This document shows positions 34,767 through 43,286 of a DNA stretch of 64,000 nt, one piece after another. Both the position numbers and the translations under genes were made by a program. Where the stretch lies: positions 186,001 through 250,000 of the forward strand of contig NZ_NIXK01000007.1 in NCBI RefSeq assembly GCF_002763455.1, given 5' to 3'. This DNA is from Lentibacillus sediminis. GTDB taxonomy: Bacteria > Bacillota > Bacilli > Bacillales > Amphibacillaceae. Below the pieces are notes generated by a model. It was given only the letters and a program-made list of their open reading frames with translations, ran no database searches and was not told where the DNA came from. Each line of letters starts with the position of its first letter. The first letter of the stretch is position 1.

Positions 34767-35192
34767 CTGAGTCAACCTCCCCTTTTTAAGAAGACTTGTA
34801 TTATCTTTACACTTCACTATCCGAAAGTTCAATACTGAGCAAGCGGAAAATTGCTTAGGATGAATCAGCTATGTGTTTCCTTTCATAGTCTGACTTCCGG
34901 TGAGGATACTATGCAGTGTATATGTCTATTTTAGCATGATTTACGCCTTTAGGGATTGACAATACAATGACATTCCTCCTTTTTAGCTTATACCCTGACT
35001 ATAGCTGTCCTACACCTCAGAGTTTTTTCTATAATCGAAAGAAGTGGGGAAAAGGTGGGATGGTTTTTTGAAGAAATCATGCCACCTATGGCTGTTTTTT
35101 GACGATTGCAGGAGTAGAGTAGGGGAATTAAGCAACTCCCCGGTTTGGGGCGGGGAGTAATGAAGTAGAAGATGGCTGATTCCGTACGAATA
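34767..35192. other. Intergenic region upstream of cydA (426 bp)
   Basis: No gene is supported. On the minus strand, TTGAAC and TAAAGA with 17-bp spacing precede cydA by about 50 nt and may be its promoter. Near the right end is the terminator of the DUF3817 gene (35135-35158). Confidence 0.5.
35135..35158 (-). terminator. Terminator of the DUF3817 gene
   Basis: ACTCCCCG (35135-35142) and CGGGGAGT (35151-35158) form a GC-rich perfect 8-bp stem; the minus strand continues TGCTTAATT, so the T-run is weak. Confidence 0.6.
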
Positions 35193-35516
35193 TCACTTTG
35201 CCAAAGCCGGCTCTGTACCGCCATATTGTTTCCAGTTTTTCAGCCGGTAGTCCAGGATCAGGTTCCCGAATTGCACGAAGGCAGCAAGGAATGCGCCAAT
35301 AGAAAAGCGGAACGGCCACCTGACGACAATTTGGGCATACACAATAAAAAGCAAATAAAGCAAAAATAAACCGCCGTGCACCGCGCCAACGATAGAGACC
35401 GCTTCGGGGATGTTCCACATATATTTTAGCGGCATAGCAATGAATACCAGAATGATTAGTGAGGCACCTTCTATGAGGCCCATCACTCGAAATTGTCCAA
35501 ATGCGCGTTTTCCCAT
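35193..35516 (-). CDS. DUF3817 membrane protein (YdzA-like)
   Basis: A 107-residue protein with three spans (MGLIEGASLIILVFIAMPLK, AVHGGLFLLYLLFIVYAQI, FLAAFVQFGNLILDY). The GLIEGASL and VGAVHGGLFLLYL motifs define DUF3817, found in many Bacillus and actinobacteria with unknown role. It is divergent from ribA. Confidence 0.88.
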   Translation of the reverse strand: MGKRAFGQFRVMGLIEGASLIILVFIAMPLKYMWNIPEAVSIVGAVHGGLFLLYLLFIVYAQIVVRWPFRFSIGAFLAAFVQFGNLILDYRLKNWKQYGGTEPALAK

Positions 35517-35554
35517 GGTTGTCCTCCTGTTTTGTTAATCCCTAATAGTATAAA

Positions 35555-35612
35555 ATGATGCGTGGCATCATGTCCAGTGGTCGGAGCCCCATCCAAACGA
35601 TTTTCGAAAATC
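35555..35612. promoter_or_regulatory. Two palindromes in the DUF3817/ribA divergent region
   Basis: ATGATGC-GTG-GCATCAT (35555-35571) has perfect 7-bp arms, and GATTTTCGAAAATC (35599-35612) is a perfect 14-bp palindrome. Both lie between the divergent DUF3817 and ribA genes and could be regulator sites; no regulator is identified. Confidence 0.4.
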
Positions 35613-35658
35613 TTCATACACTAAGAAAACATCTCCCCCGCTCCCCGAGAAAGATAAA

Positions 35659-35687
35659 TTGATGACAGGATTCTTTTTGCTTATACT
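35659..35687 (+). promoter_or_regulatory. Promoter of ribA-ribD
   Basis: TTGATG (35659-35664) and TATACT (35682-35687) are 17 bp apart, about 20 nt before the ribosome site of ribA. The transcript leader is too short for an FMN riboswitch, and none of its conserved words is seen. Confidence 0.6.
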
Positions 35688-35714
35688 TAAGTTTATCGAA
35701 AGGAGAATCATCCG

Positions 35715-36464
35715 ATGGAAATGAAGCTTCAATCCGAGGTATTTTCTGTTTTAAAAGATAAAATCCGGCTGATCGAAAATCAGGATCGCGCAATATACCT
35801 AGTGGGGCCGGTCCAGCTCCCTGTTAATTTATATGGAGAAACGGTTGTTTTCCAATGGTACTGCTGGCTGAATTATGACGAGGTCACAGAGGATTATGAA
35901 AAGATCATTGAAAAATTATCGTCTTCCAACCTGGCGGAATACCAGCAGTCCAGTGTACTCGTTTATGGTGATTTTGCCGAAGCAGAGGATGCACTGATCC
36001 GCATGCATTCCATTTGTCACACCGGGGATATTTTCGGCAGCAAACGCTGTGACTGCGGCTTTCAGCTCAAAGAATCACTGAAGAAAATCACTGAGCATGG
36101 AACAGGAGCGCTTTTTTACCTGGCCAATCATGAAGGCCGCGGCATTGGGCTGTTCAGTAAAGCAATGGCCTACCTGTTGCAGGAAAATGGCTACGATACG
36201 GTCGAAGCAAATGAACGACTTGGCTTCGTCAATGATTCGCGGAATTATGAAGATGCGATTCATGTACTAAGGACATTGCGCACCAAACCGGTGACACTGA
36301 TCACCAATAATCCGAAAAAGCTGGAGGCTGTGGAAAAAGCTGGTTTGGCTGTGGCAGGGAGAACGCCGCTTTGGGGCGACATTTCTGAATACAACCGAAA
36401 GTACCTGCAGACAAAAGTCAACAAGTCGGGGCATCTCGAGGCAGGTGATTGCCTGAATGACTAG
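35715..36464 (+). CDS. ribA: GTP cyclohydrolase II, stand-alone
   Basis: A 249-residue enzyme that opens GTP to 2,5-diamino-6-ribosylamino-pyrimidinone phosphate, the first riboflavin step. The zinc site C-HTGDIFGSKR-CDC, the EGRGIGL motif and the ERLGFVNDSRNYEDA/LITNNPKK region are present. Unlike B. subtilis RibA it has no DHBP synthase domain. It overlaps ribD by 8 nt. With no ribE, ribH or FMN riboswitch nearby, the pair may be a second, separately controlled pathway entry. Confidence 0.9.
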   Translation: MEMKLQSEVFSVLKDKIRLIENQDRAIYLVGPVQLPVNLYGETVVFQWYCWLNYDEVTEDYEKIIEKLSSSNLAEYQQSSVLVYGDFAEAEDALIRMHSICHTGDIFGSKRCDCGFQLKESLKKITEHGTGALFYLANHEGRGIGLFSKAMAYLLQENGYDTVEANERLGFVNDSRNYEDAIHVLRTLRTKPVTLITNNPKKLEAVEKAGLAVAGRTPLWGDISEYNRKYLQTKVNKSGHLEAGDCLND

Positions 36465-37551
36465 CCACGAATTTTACATGGACCTGGCACTGGCCAACGC
36501 ACAGGCAATGAAAGGGCAGACAGACCCCAACCCGCTGGTAGGTGCTGTCATTGTGAACCACAACCGGATTGTCGGAGTGGGCAGCCACCTGAAAGCCGGG
36601 GAGCCGCATGCGGAAATCCACGCCCTGAGAATGGCCGGGGAACAGGCAAGAGGCGGCACGATCTATGTCACATTGGAACCTTGTTCGCACTATGGGCGGA
36701 CAGGTCCTTGCGCCATGGCAATTGCTGAGGCAGGAATCCACCGGGTCGTGATCGCTACGCTTGATCCCAATCCGATTGTCGCAGGAAATGGCGTTCAAAT
36801 ATTGAAGGAAGCAGGCGTTGAGGTGATGATCGGCGTGCGCGAGGAAACAGCGCGGCGAATGAATGAGGTGTTCAATGCTTTTATTGTACGCAAAACGCCG
36901 TTTGTGACAGTAAAGGCCGGGATCACCCTCGACGGCAAAGTTGCTTCCCACACATTAAGCAGCAAATGGATTACCTCAGAAGAAGCAAGAAAGGATGTCC
37001 ATCAGCTCCGGTCTGAGCACATGGGGATCCTTGTTGGCAGCAACACGGTTTTACAGGACGACCCGGCACTGACGGCAAGGATTCCCAATGGTCGGAATCC
37101 GCTCCGCATCGTCCTTGATTCATCGTTAAAAATACCGCTGGATGCACAGCTGGTCACTGATAAACAGGCAGATACCTGGATTTTTACAACTGCAGAGCAT
37201 GATAAAGAGAAACGGCGTGCTCTGGAAACAGCCGGCGTATCGGTTTTTGAGACGAGTGGTTCCAGTGTTGTGGATCCTGATCAAGTGGTCCAGGTACTTG
37301 GGGAAAAAGGCATTTCTTCTGTTTTTATTGAGGGCGGGGGTAACGTGAATGCTTCCTTCTTGGAGCAAAGATTAGTCGACAAAGTGGTACTGTATATGGC
37401 ACCAAAACTGATAGGTGGCCGGGATGCCCCCACCTTTCTTGAGGGAACAGGGATAGAATTGATGGAGGACGCTGTTGAGCTCGATGATACGGATATGGTG
37501 AAAATCGGGCCTGATTTTAAGTTTACTGGGTATCCGAGGCATGTGGATTAG
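36457..37551 (+). CDS. ribD: RibD: bifunctional pyrimidine deaminase/reductase
   Basis: A 364-residue enzyme catalysing the second and third riboflavin steps. The N-terminal cytidine-deaminase-type domain (residues 1-~145) has the zinc site HAEIHAL and PCSHYGRTGPC; the C-terminal reductase domain starts near KTPFVTVKAGITLDGK and includes WITSEEARKDVHQLRSEHM and FIEGGGNVNASFL. Both halves look complete. It overlaps ribA, so the two act as a unit that yields 5-amino-6-ribitylamino-uracil phosphate. Confidence 0.93.
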   Translation: MTSHEFYMDLALANAQAMKGQTDPNPLVGAVIVNHNRIVGVGSHLKAGEPHAEIHALRMAGEQARGGTIYVTLEPCSHYGRTGPCAMAIAEAGIHRVVIATLDPNPIVAGNGVQILKEAGVEVMIGVREETARRMNEVFNAFIVRKTPFVTVKAGITLDGKVASHTLSSKWITSEEARKDVHQLRSEHMGILVGSNTVLQDDPALTARIPNGRNPLRIVLDSSLKIPLDAQLVTDKQADTWIFTTAEHDKEKRRALETAGVSVFETSGSSVVDPDQVVQVLGEKGISSVFIEGGGNVNASFLEQRLVDKVVLYMAPKLIGGRDAPTFLEGTGIELMEDAVELDDTDMVKIGPDFKFTGYPRHVD

Positions 37552-37869
37552 ATGGTTTCTTGGCAGCATAGGAATTTCTTTTTGTGAGAGGTTTATAGCC
37601 GGGGAAGCTGAAGTCGGACAGGAATCGCTGAACTTAACGGTCAAACCCGCTTTGCATCAAACAAAGCACGTTTTCCGCTGCAACTTTTCCCGCCACCCTG
37701 AATAAACTGCTACAAATGCCAAGAGTATGCAAAACTGCCTAATTTTTACCACGCGGGATAGAAACGTGACCTGTGATAAACCTAAAGAAAATGTTATACT
37801 AATAACAGGTGTTCACATAATCGCTGAATATCCTCGTGCAGAATAGAGAAAGCAAGGGAAGTGGAAGTA
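37552..37869. other. Intergenic region between ribD and the patatin-like gene (318 bp)
   Basis: No gene or hairpin terminator with a clear T-run is supported. A TATACT box near 37795, with TGTGAT 17 bp upstream, may be the promoter of the patatin-like gene. Confidence 0.4.
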
Positions 37870-38760
37870 TTGGAAGACAATATTGGACTTGTGCTGGAAG
37901 GCGGCGGCATGCGGGGCGCGTACACCGCGGGCGTGCTGGATTTCTTTCATGACAAGGGAATCCAGTTTCCACTGGTCACCTCGGCATCTTCAGCCGCCAT
38001 TATTGGAAGTTCCTATATCGCCATGCAGCGCGGCCGTAATCATCAAATCTTAACCGAATTGGGAAAGAGACGCGACGCCATCTCGTTTATGCGTATGCTC
38101 AAGCAACGGGAACTGTTCAGCATGGACTTCATTTTTGATAAATTGCCAAATGAATTGATACCGCTCGATTTTGATGCGTTCAGTAAGTCCCCGGCCACTT
38201 TTTTCATCGGCACCACCGATTTAAAAAGCGGGCAGACCGTTTACCATCAGTCCTTTGAGACAAAGCAGGATTTACTGCAGCTGATTCGTGCCTCCTGTTC
38301 GCTGCCTGTTCTTGCCCCGAGCATTCCTTTTCAGGGAAATGAACTGATGGATGGCGGAATCGGCGAGGCAATTCCTTTGAAACCGTCCGTCGAAAGCGGC
38401 AATAAAAAACATGTCGTTGTCTTAACGCGAGACAAAGGGTATATTAAGAAACCGACAAGGCTCAATTGGCTGTTTAAACGTACATTTAAACAACATCCCC
38501 AATTTGCGGACCTGCTTAGGACCCGCCATGAGCTGTATAACAAAACGATGCTTGAGCTTCGGCAGTTGGAAAAAAAGGGTAAAGTTTTTATCATTCAGCC
38601 AGAGCATCCTTTAACCGCCAGCAGAATCGAGCGAAACGGCGATAAACTGCAGCAGCTCTACCTCCAAGGCTATCAGGATGCCGAAAAGAAACACACCGCA
38701 CTTATACAATTTCTCGAACCCTCTAAAGAACCTTATCTGGAGGAAAATATCCCATCTTAA
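37870..38760 (+). CDS. Patatin-like phospholipase family protein with altered nucleophile motif
   Basis: A protein of about 296 residues of the YjjU/RssA patatin-like group. The oxyanion loop LVLEGGGMRGAYTAGVLDF and the catalytic DGG (LMDGGIGEAIPL) are present. The expected nucleophile elbow GxSxG (GVSAG in relatives) reads SASSA: the serine is kept but both glycines are replaced. Activity may be changed or lost. TTG 37870 is preferred over GTG 37861 because AAGGGA sits too close to the latter. Confidence 0.85.
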   Translation: MEDNIGLVLEGGGMRGAYTAGVLDFFHDKGIQFPLVTSASSAAIIGSSYIAMQRGRNHQILTELGKRRDAISFMRMLKQRELFSMDFIFDKLPNELIPLDFDAFSKSPATFFIGTTDLKSGQTVYHQSFETKQDLLQLIRASCSLPVLAPSIPFQGNELMDGGIGEAIPLKPSVESGNKKHVVVLTRDKGYIKKPTRLNWLFKRTFKQHPQFADLLRTRHELYNKTMLELRQLEKKGKVFIIQPEHPLTASRIERNGDKLQQLYLQGYQDAEKKHTALIQFLEPSKEPYLEENIPS

Positions 38761-38763
38761 TTG

Positions 38764-38795
38764 CAGGAGCAGCGTGTATGCTGCTTCTGTTTTTA
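38764..38795 (+). terminator. Terminator of the patatin-like gene
   Basis: CAGGAGCAGC (38764-38773) pairs with GCTGCTTCTG (38780-38789), one G-T pair, then six T residues. Confidence 0.85.
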
Positions 38796-38798
38796 CGT

Positions 38799-38835
38799 AA
38801 AAAGCTGACCTCCGTATTAGGAAAGATCAGCTTTT
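38799..38835 (-). terminator. Possible terminator on the MFS-gene side
   Basis: AAAAGCTGA pairs with TCAGCTTTT across an 18-nt loop; the minus strand runs into a T tract. It may end transcription from the MFS gene. Confidence 0.5.
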
Positions 38836-38965
38836 CATGTTTATTAAGGGGTCCTGCAGATATCGTCTATTTTCCGTAATTACGGCCGGTACGATCAGGG
38901 GTCCTTTTTGATAATAAAAATGATGCACGTTTATAAGCGTTTTTTCGATGCACAAGTTAGAGGAA

Positions 38966-40246
38966 CTAATTCTCCGTGCCAAACACCTCGGCTTTATCCG
39001 GCTTTTTAGCAATTATAGCACAAACCATGCCAATCAATGGGAAAATCAGCGTTGCCAAAAGCACCGGTGTATAACTGTTAAACAAATCAAACCCTACCCC
39101 GAACGGCAGTGGTCCCAGGGAAGAGCCAATGACAGTCATCGTAACCCCCACCCCATTTATGCTGCCAATATACTTTCTGCCAAAATAGTTTGGCCAAATT
39201 ACATTAATACTGATCCGCTCCAGCCCGTTGGCAATTCCCCAAATGGTGCCAAACAGCACGGCCACCCAAAAACTGGTCGTGACCAAGAGCATCAAAAGTA
39301 AAATGATTTCGATGAAAAAGATCGCAAACAGCAAATAATTGGTTTGAATTTTATCGGTAATATACCCAGATACAAGCGACATCGGAATACCAACGACCGC
39401 CATCAAACTCAATACCATCGCGGCTGTTCCCGCTGACAGCTGATTGGAACCGAAAATCGATATAATGTGAAACGTGATGCCTGTATTAACCATGGCTGGA
39501 ATTCCTACACATACAAGGATCGCCCAAAAAGCACGTGTTTTCCTCGCTTCCTCCAACGTCCAGTTCTGTTCTGCTGCCTGAACGGCTGCTCCCATTACCG
39601 GCTTGGTGTTCGAGGCTTTCTTTTGCTTTAGGCCGTCGGGAACAAGTCCCATATCCTCTGGTTTGTTACGTACAAAAAAGAGCGCAGCCGGGACAAAGAT
39701 AATCAGCAGCAAAATGCCCCAGAACTGCCAGGCGAATTGCCAGCCCCAATTACTGATCAGCCAGATGTTAATAATCGGGAACAGCATCGCACTGGCAAAA
39801 CTGCCCAATGTCTTGATGCTGATCGCCCGCCCCCTTTTTTCCACAAACCATTGCGCCACCAGAGTATTCGGGATCAGCGACATGCTTCCCTGACCCAGCA
39901 GCCGTACCAGAAAGAAACCAACAGCAAGCATCCAAATCGTCGAAACCATACTATTGAAGAAACAGGCCAGCGCAAACAGAGACCCCACTGCCACCATCAT
40001 CGTCCGCTGTCCAAACCGGTCAATAAAACGCCCGACCAGCATCATCAAAAGCCCCGCAATCAGCGTCGCCCCTGAATAAATACTGGACACCTCCGTGCGT
40101 GACCAACCAAAATCATTTATGTATTGATCGATAAAAATTGAATTCGAATACGTTTGGCCAGGCCCTGAAAAGAAAACCCCAAGGCCGCCAATAAATACGA
40201 TGACCCATCCGTAGTAAAACTTCTGAAAAACGCGATTTCCTTTCAA
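38966..40246 (-). CDS. MFS transporter (monocarboxylate/oxalate-formate antiporter type)
   Basis: A 426-residue protein with twelve predicted spans and a central cytoplasmic loop (KKASNTKPVMGAAVQAAEQN). The loop 2-3 motif GRFIDRFGQRTMM is the MFS signature, and YYGWVIVFIGGLGVFFSGPG resembles oxalate:formate antiporter-like carriers. It should exchange a small organic anion, but the substrate is not predictable. TTG 40246 follows GGGGGTGA. The 52-bp hairpin array lies upstream. Confidence 0.87.
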   Translation of the reverse strand: MKGNRVFQKFYYGWVIVFIGGLGVFFSGPGQTYSNSIFIDQYINDFGWSRTEVSSIYSGATLIAGLLMMLVGRFIDRFGQRTMMVAVGSLFALACFFNSMVSTIWMLAVGFFLVRLLGQGSMSLIPNTLVAQWFVEKRGRAISIKTLGSFASAMLFPIINIWLISNWGWQFAWQFWGILLLIIFVPAALFFVRNKPEDMGLVPDGLKQKKASNTKPVMGAAVQAAEQNWTLEEARKTRAFWAILVCVGIPAMVNTGITFHIISIFGSNQLSAGTAAMVLSLMAVVGIPMSLVSGYITDKIQTNYLLFAIFFIEIILLLMLLVTTSFWVAVLFGTIWGIANGLERISINVIWPNYFGRKYIGSINGVGVTMTVIGSSLGPLPFGVGFDLFNSYTPVLLATLIFPLIGMVCAIIAKKPDKAEVFGTEN

Positions 40247-40371
40247 ACATTCACCCCCATCATGTTGTTGAAGCGGAAAGCTGGCGTAGAAGATGTAGGG
40301 ATTTTTTTAATGATTCTATAAATATACCATTGGTTGTGAGTACTGACAATGAAATGGCTTTCAAGGGCTGT

Positions 40372-40640
40372 CGTGCATGTGATGAGTGCATGAATGGGTT
40401 GCTTTCATCTGCTTTCGTGGATGAATGCACGGATGAGAAGTTTTCTTGCGCGTTCGTGTCCTCATACCCTTGATGAGGGCACGAATGAATGGTTTTCTTG
40501 CGCGTTCGTGGCTTCATACCCTTGATGAAGGCACGAATGAGTGGTTTTCTTGCGCGTTCGTGTCTTCATACCCTTGATGAGGGCACGAATGAGGTGTTTT
40601 CTTCGGCGTTCGTGATTTCATCGCGTCTTAAGCGTTCATG
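40372..40640. repeat. Tandem hairpin array, 52-bp period
   Basis: CGCGTTCGTG-type unit starts lie at 40449, 40501, 40553 and 40605, exactly 52 bp apart, with degenerate shorter units to the left (CGTG at 40372 and 40416). Each full unit holds a stem TTCGTG-N-(C/T)NTCAT with ATGANG-G-CACGAA around ACCCTTG. Stems differ between units in a way that keeps pairing (CCTCAT/ATGAGG in unit 1, CTTCAT/ATGAAG in unit 2). It lies between the divergent MFS and YugN genes. Confidence 0.88.
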
Positions 40641-40735
40641 CCATCTACAAAAACACCCCTTCCCACGTATTCTCATCCGATTTTCCGAGCATACTAACCA
40701 AAAGCAGATATCTCATCGAAACAAGGAGGAAGATG

Positions 40736-41152
40736 ATGATTAAACTAAAAAGCGAAATTGAGGGAAAGCGCGCGTATTTTGGACAGATGCAAAAGCTCTG
40801 CAAGCCGTGCGGGTACACACTATGCGGCAGTTGGGAATATGACGGCGGCTTCTATGACTCGCTGCTTTGGCGGGAAAATGGGGAGAGCATCTATGTAAGG
40901 ATCCCTTTTCATGTCGTGGAGGGTGGACTCGATAGCCCAAATGCTCTGCTGGAATTCGGCATCCCTTTTGTGATCAAGCATGTCGTCCATATCGGGCTGG
41001 ACCGAGATGAAGATTCCCTATTCTCTACTGGATCTGGATTAGTCAATCAATTTCAGGATCCGCTGGATAAAGACGGGCAAATTCATCGCAAGAACCAATG
41101 GGAAGAGGCTGGCGAGCAGTCGATTAACCAGGTGTTGAGTTACATATCGTGA
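40736..41152 (+). CDS. YugN-like family protein
   Basis: A 138-residue protein of the YugN-like family known from Bacillus, without assigned function. Family words include GYTLCGSWEYDGGFYDSLL and YVRIPFHVVEGGLDSPNALLEF. AAGGAGG lies 6 nt before the second ATG (40736), preferred over 40733. The upstream side is the 52-bp hairpin array. Confidence 0.82.
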   Translation: MIKLKSEIEGKRAYFGQMQKLCKPCGYTLCGSWEYDGGFYDSLLWRENGESIYVRIPFHVVEGGLDSPNALLEFGIPFVIKHVVHIGLDRDEDSLFSTGSGLVNQFQDPLDKDGQIHRKNQWEEAGEQSINQVLSYIS

Positions 41153-41161
41153 TGGAAAGAG

Positions 41162-41204
41162 AAGACTTTTGCCGGTGAGGTCTGGCAGAAGTCTTTCTTT
41201 TTTT
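41162..41204 (+). terminator. Terminator of the YugN-like gene
   Basis: AAGACTTTTGCC (41162-41173) pairs with GGCAGAAGTCTT (41184-41195), one mismatch, followed by a long T tract. Confidence 0.88.
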
Positions 41205-41293
41205 ATAGATGGCTGTGAACTTTGACTGCCACACTCATAACCCCTCGGATAAAATACGCCACCAGTCACAGACTAAGCATGGAGGTGATCCAC

Positions 41294-41503
41294 ATGCAAA
41301 ATCAGCCCAAGAAAAAATCCCCTCTTCCAATGGAAGCTAATCAGAACGGGACTTTAGGCGTACAAGATGAAGTGAAGGCAAATCACCCTTTCCATGCGGA
41401 AGATAACACAGCTGGCAACTCGGTCGATCAGCACAAAAAGCTGGAGTCCGCCAATGAAGTTATTGCGAAAAAAGAGATTTCTCAGGTGTACAATAATTCT
41501 TAG
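41294..41503 (+). CDS. Small hydrophilic protein (69 aa), unknown
   Basis: A 69-residue hydrophilic protein (MQNQPKKKSPLPMEANQNGT at its start) rich in Asn, Gln, Lys and Glu, with no spans. GGAGGTGA lies 6-7 nt before ATG 41294. The composition recalls small disordered spore or stress proteins; no family recognised. Confidence 0.6.
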   Translation: MQNQPKKKSPLPMEANQNGTLGVQDEVKANHPFHAEDNTAGNSVDQHKKLESANEVIAKKEISQVYNNS

Positions 41504-41572
41504 AGCAGCAATAGAGCAGTCTCGACTGGGTTGCTCCTTTACGATTGGGTCGAAATATTAGTCATTGCCACT

Positions 41573-42439
41573 TCACCCCTGACCCAGCAAAATCTCCACA
41601 TCAATCGTAATCTCCGGCAAATGTATATCTCGAAGCGTATTCTCATCCTGATGCCAGGACAACGGACTCATCTGTAAAAGTGCTGGTAAAAAAGATGGAT
41701 CCACCTCGGCTTTATACGTCAGCCGCTGTTTCTCCACTTTCGCAAAGCTTTCCATAAACCGCTCCACCGTAAGCTCGTTGGTGTAGTGCTGTTTCTCTTC
41801 ATCCTCATAAAATAAATTTCTTAGTTCCTGCAAATATCCCGCGTGAGGAAGAACTTTCACCACCATGCCATCCGGCTTGCAGATCTTCTTAAATTCCACG
41901 TAATTTGCTGGAGAAAAGATATTGAGCACTACATCAAATGCATCTGCGGCAAACGGATGTCGCGCCAAATCACCGACACACCAGATCATCTCTTTGTATT
42001 GTTTGGTAGCGGCCAACACACCGTCTTTTGCGATATCCATTCCTGCTGCTGCAATTTCCCCGTCGAAAAGCGAAGCGGCAGTCTGCTGGATGCGGGCCAA
42101 ATGAGATCCTTCCCCACTCCCCATATCAAGCATTCTCACCAATTCATGCTCATGCTTTTCTTGAGTCACCCAGTCAGCGATTCGCTCATGAAGCGGCTGA
42201 TAAATTCCTGCCTGTATCACTGTTCGCCGCGCGTCAAATAATGCTTTGTCATATTTGGAATTAGCCGGACTCGTCAGGAAGTTGACATACCCCTGCTTCG
42301 CGATATCAAATGTATGCCGCTTTTCACAAACCACACTTCCCTTGCCAGCCACCTGCATTGGACGTGAGCAAACGGGACAGCGAAAAATGGATTCAAACCT
42401 ATGCATATATTCCGCAGCTATTTCTTTTTGCTTTTTCAT
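41573..42439 (-). CDS. RlmA-like 23S rRNA (guanine-N1) methyltransferase
   Basis: A 288-residue SAM-dependent methyltransferase. An N-terminal zinc site (CPVC, then CEKRH) precedes DIAKQGYVNFL, a hallmark of the RlmA family, and the SAM motif I MLDMGSGEGSHL. Relatives methylate a guanine near the peptide exit tunnel (G745/G748), sometimes affecting macrolide sensitivity. ATG 42439 is preferred over the GTG at 42448. It lies 5 bp after the DUF3147 gene. Confidence 0.87.
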   Translation of the reverse strand: MKKQKEIAAEYMHRFESIFRCPVCSRPMQVAGKGSVVCEKRHTFDIAKQGYVNFLTSPANSKYDKALFDARRTVIQAGIYQPLHERIADWVTQEKHEHELVRMLDMGSGEGSHLARIQQTAASLFDGEIAAAGMDIAKDGVLAATKQYKEMIWCVGDLARHPFAADAFDVVLNIFSPANYVEFKKICKPDGMVVKVLPHAGYLQELRNLFYEDEEKQHYTNELTVERFMESFAKVEKQRLTYKAEVDPSFLPALLQMSPLSWHQDENTLRDIHLPEITIDVEILLGQG

Positions 42440-42444
42440 TTTAA

Positions 42445-42786
42445 TCACACCCTAAATAACTTCACTACATAATCCTGAAGCATTAATAATAACAGCCAGC
42501 CCCCTATTCCCAATCCAATGGACAACAGTAAAGCAAAACCATTCTTTAATGATAAACACACAATTAAAATCAAGACAGCTGTGGCCGGGAATCCCCACAG
42601 TACACCTAACGCAAACTGGCTTAATGTTCCTGACCCCTCTCCTTGCACATAAAGCCAAATAATGCTCAGTAAACTGACTAAGGGCAAGGCCGCTATAATT
42701 CCACCATAAGCAGGAAATCTCCTTGCAATTTCTGTTACAATGGCAATTACAGTTGCAGACACCAAGATTTTCATTACAACATACAT
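42445..42786 (-). CDS. DUF3147 family membrane protein
   Basis: A 113-residue protein with four spans; the ARRFPAYGGIIAALPLVSLLS segment is typical of DUF3147. It overlaps the 3' end of the marR gene by 13 nt and is followed within 5 bp by the RlmA-like gene, so all three are probably one operon. Function unknown. Confidence 0.82.
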   Translation of the reverse strand: MYVVMKILVSATVIAIVTEIARRFPAYGGIIAALPLVSLLSIIWLYVQGEGSGTLSQFALGVLWGFPATAVLILIVCLSLKNGFALLLSIGLGIGGWLLLLMLQDYVVKLFRV

Positions 42787-43193
42787 TGCTTTGCACGCTC
42801 ACTTACTAATTGGAATGCATCATGAACCTGCTCTTGTTCTTTTTTCGTCAAAGCAGCAAACAGTTTATCCAGCTTATTTTCATCAAGACTGGTATTTCTA
42901 TAAACCACTTTCTTCCCTTCATCCGTTAATTGAAGTATGATTTTCCTTTCATCTTCTGTATCTCTGTTTTTAATTAATAGTCCTTTCTGGATAACCCGTT
43001 TAATATGTTCCGATGCGGTATTTTGCGAGACTTTTAAATAACTCGCAATATCATTTACTCCCACCTTGTCCCGCTTTTCCACGTGTTGCAAAATGCGGAT
43101 TACTTGGTGAGTAATTTTTTCTTGATGAGGGTAGTGTAAATGATAATAAATATCGGTCCAATATATATTCATGTTTTTCCATTCTGATGACAC
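42774..43193 (-). CDS. MarR family transcriptional regulator
   Basis: A 139-residue winged-helix regulator (VGVNDIASYLKVSQNTASEHIKRV, shown in part: DIASYLKVSQNTASEH is the recognition region; wing RDTEDERKIILQLTDEG). GTG 43193 follows AAAGGAG at 9 nt. It leads the operon and probably binds the palindromes 30-60 bp upstream. The controlled function may be the DUF3147 membrane protein. Confidence 0.88.
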   Translation of the reverse strand: MSSEWKNMNIYWTDIYYHLHYPHQEKITHQVIRILQHVEKRDKVGVNDIASYLKVSQNTASEHIKRVIQKGLLIKNRDTEDERKIILQLTDEGKKVVYRNTSLDENKLDKLFAALTKKEQEQVHDAFQLVSERAKQCML

Positions 43194-43221
43194 AGAAACC
43201 CGCTCCTTTACATCGTTTAAA

Positions 43222-43256
43222 GCGAATATATCTTATTTCGCGATATAATATATCGC
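43222..43256 (-). promoter_or_regulatory. Probable MarR operators
   Basis: GCGATAT-AAT-ATATCGC (43240-43256) is a perfect palindrome with 7-bp arms. GCGAA...TTCGC (43222-43241) overlaps it by two bases. Both lie just upstream of the marR start, as expected for autoregulation. Confidence 0.65.
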
Positions 43257-43286
43257 AAATATACCCTCTCCTGCAACAGAAAAGGA

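Noticed and set aside
34767-35000. Rex operator upstream of cydA
   Set aside because: No TTGTGA-N6-TCACAA-like palindrome found.
35520-35714. FMN riboswitch upstream of ribA
   Set aside because: None of the conserved FMN-aptamer words is present and the predicted leader is only about 20 nt.
40260-40517. 85-codon minus-strand frame across the hairpin array
   Set aside because: Repeat-derived frame without start signal; structure of the DNA repeat explains it better.
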